In this document: in pieces, positions 62,201-64,000 of the stretch
How the letters are laid out: the number at the start of each line of letters is the position of its first letter
Numbering within the stretch: position 1 is the stretch's first letter
Assembly: GCA_905183005.1 (NCBI GenBank)
Contig: CAJJDO010000003.1
Coordinates: forward strand, 252,727 to 316,726
Direction of reading: 5' to 3'
DNA: 64,000 nt
Source: Paramecium pentaurelia
Taxonomy: Eukaryota; Ciliophora; Oligohymenophorea; Peniculida; Parameciidae
Position numbers and translations under genes: made by a program
The notes under the pieces: model-generated
Told to the model about the DNA's origin: nothing
The model's database searches: none
Seen by the model: only the letters and a program-made list of their open reading frames with translations

Positions 62201-64000
62201 TTAATGTCTATAATGCCCTGAAAGATGTTTAATATGTAAAAGTGAATATGAATGCTCTAAATGTGAGAGTCCATATTTTTTATTTAATGGCTCCTGTGTT
62301 ATACACTGCCCATTATAATTACCATTTGAAGATATTACTAATGGAAAATGTTTGTCTGCTTGTCCACCAGAAGCTTATGAAAGAGGATATGAATGTGTAA
62401 AGGAATGTAATTTAGTCATATACCAAAAATAATGCCTGTAAAAATGTCCTACTGGATATTATGGTAATGATTATTGTAAACCCTGCCGATTAGAATGTAA
62501 AACATGTTCAAGTTTTGAAGTTTGTACAGAATGTAACGATAATTTTTTCCTTGAATTTAATTAATGTGATACATTATGTACAAAAATTAAGGATATAAAA
62601 TCCAAATCCTGTGTCGACACATGTAATTTATTTTTGTATAAAAATGTTTGTTATGAAGCTTGTCCTTAAAACACTTATGAAAATATAAATGAATGTGTCT
62701 TAAATTGTAATGATGGTTATTATGGTTCTTAAGACTATAAATGCAAAAAATGTTCATAAGAATGTGCTAGTTGCATAAATGCTTTAGAATGTACTAAATG
62801 TAATATTGGATATTTTCTTCATAATAAAAAATGTTTGGATTAATGTCCAGGATAATTTTTTTCTAACCCTGTAAATAATGAATGCTCAACAAAATGTCCA
62901 ATATAAACATTTACATTTTAGAACTCATGTCTTTTTGAATGTCCTTCTGAATATTTTAACGATATGGATAATTATAAATGTGTAAGCAATTGTGGATCTT
63001 AATAATATTTAAGTAAAAAGAACTGTTTAAAATGTGCAATAGAATGTGATTAATGCACTGGAAGAGGAAACAATAATTGTATCAAATGCGCAAGCAGTTT
63101 TCAATTAACTGAAGATGGCCTTTGCATAGGCAACTGTAAAGATGAATATTATAAGTCAGATAATTCATGTCAAAAATGTCTACATAAATGTTAAACATGT
63201 GAAAATGGAACTGATTGTATCAAATGTAGAGGTACAAATAGAAGCACTTAAGATTGCTCTTGTTAGAAAGGTTATTATGATGATGAATTTTATGATGATT
63301 GTTAAAAATGTCCTTGTGATGAATGTACTGCTATTGATAACTGTCTTATATGTAAGAATAATCTATAAGTTCCTAAATGCTCTTGCGATAGAATACTTAA
63401 TGAAGATTGGTGTATAACTTGTCAAATAGCAAAGGTTAATATCTATTTCACTGATGACCTAAATTAAATAATTGTTTATTTTGGTTATTTGATTTCTGTT
63501 AATTTAATCAATCCATTTTAACCTTCAGATTGTTCTTTATGGTTTGATAATTCAGAAATTTTTGGTAAAAATTCCTAATGCTATTTATCATGGAACAGAT
63601 ATGCTGTTCATATAATTTTAAAGCCGTATGCATCTGTTAACATTGGAGACAAGTTAAGTTTTAAAAACTCCTTTTATAGAGATATAGACCAAGGCATTTG
63701 CGATGGTTAATTTATTGAATAATTTATTGAAAATAAAGTAAAAGAACCTTAAAATTTGTAAAAACCTTATATCCTATTTGATATCCCTTCATTTGTTAGT
63801 ACATGCAAAATTATATTTATCAAATAAATCCTACTACATGGTACTGGTTAAAAAATCTAGAATGTATTGTCTTGGACTCTTAAAGAAATGGAAGATGAAG
63901 AATAATATCTACAAATGGATGCATTTTTAGCAAATCAATAAAATGAAATTACAATTCCAATTGGAACATTGTAACCAAATGTCACATATACANTGATGGT
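56238..64000 (+). CDS. giant cysteine-rich surface protein (LamG-like, furin-like repeats, REJ-like), incomplete at 3' end
   Basis: ATG 56238 starts a signal peptide (MFHLVFFLVVCSYVYAQ). An intron ends near 56378. Two concanavalin/LamG-like regions follow (SLWMQVHSDPQQKDRQIIF; later LTIMFWVKPQN, NKWNHVTIGI). Small introns between about 56560 and 57000 could not all be placed. From about 57610 to 63430 the protein is a run of furin/growth-factor-receptor-type cysteine repeats with C-x2-C...C-x2-C units (CKTCSGPNSNQCLSC, CKECFGPNNGNCLEC and CSECFGVKVNECTKC are typical). The last part (after ~63430) has sparse cysteines and resembles a REJ module (FVSTCKIIFIKQILLHGTGQ, WTLKEMEDEE, ITIPIGTL, NVTYT). 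The frame is open to the window end. It is probably a plasma-membrane or ciliary surface protein. Confidence 0.88.
57610..63430 (+). repeat. long array of furin-like cysteine repeats
   Basis: Dozens of units of about 45-55 residues, each built on C-x2-C and C-x4-11-C spacings with glycine/tyrosine (for example GYYRDETTCYSVCPD, GYYLDNQICSQTCPQ). Several carry the fuller signature C-x2-C-x-G-P-x(4-6)-C-x2-C. DNA identity between units is modest, so the expansion is old. An incomplete base (N) stands at 63993, just beyond the array. Confidence 0.85.

Noticed and set aside
61294..63417. Several Val/Ile/His-rich plus-strand frames
   Set aside because: They are the +1 shadow of the cysteine-rich repeat gene, whose Cys codons (TGT/TGC) read as Val/Ala or His-rich sequence when shifted.

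Overview
The window looks like macronuclear DNA of a ciliate of the Paramecium type. TAA and TAG are read as glutamine throughout, only TGA closes genes, the DNA is about three-quarters A+T, and nearly every gene with recognisable homology needs one or more very small introns (20-34 nt, GT...AG) to stay in frame. Gene models were built by hand: frame-restoring introns were removed and the spliced length checked to be a multiple of three. The exception is the 5' part of the last gene.

Layout. 1-4.2 kb: the end of a minus-strand gene, a WD-like gene and two small orphans. 4.2-9.2 kb: a ciliate zinc-binding/coiled-coil protein, an MDR oxidoreductase and an ATG1/ULK-like kinase. 9.3-15.6 kb: one secreted protein of about 2,100 residues built from ~135-residue repeats. 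15.8-17.6 kb: a second ULK-like kinase. 17.9-23.3 kb: a PLU-1-like/PHD-finger chromatin protein with a 27-glutamine run. 23.8-32.4 kb: an orphan, a spastin/katanin/fidgetin-type AAA ATPase, a possible N-myristoylated orphan, an oxysterol-binding protein and a six-helix K+ channel. 32.4-35.2 kb: a Myb/SANT gene and an assembly seam (N at 34051), where about 1.04 kb is present twice. The second copy carries an extra ~62 bp TA-bounded segment that looks like a retained internal eliminated sequence (IES). 36.6-43.2 kb: two large minus-strand genes, an EF-hand/PIP-kinase fusion and a helicase-remnant/RBR ubiquitin ligase. 43.3-49.5 kb: an SLC35-type transporter, two small membrane or secreted orphans, a CLPTM1-family protein and a Q/N-rich protein. 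51.2-54.4 kb: a coiled-coil protein sharing a 37 bp promoter region with an AAMP/Sqt1-type WD40 protein, then another coiled-coil protein. 56.2 kb to the end: a giant cysteine-rich surface protein (LamG-like, furin-like repeats, REJ-like), cut by the window edge.

The genes do not form a pathway or operon. They are independent eukaryotic genes packed tightly (often 8-300 bp apart), with themes of membrane and lipid signalling (OSBP, PIP kinase, K+ channel, CLPTM1, transporter), autophagy-type kinases, chromatin, and large secreted surface proteins. Several 0.5-1.9 kb stretches hold only open segments broken by TGA; in DNA this AT-rich, with TAA and TAG as sense codons, such segments arise easily by chance and I give them low weight.
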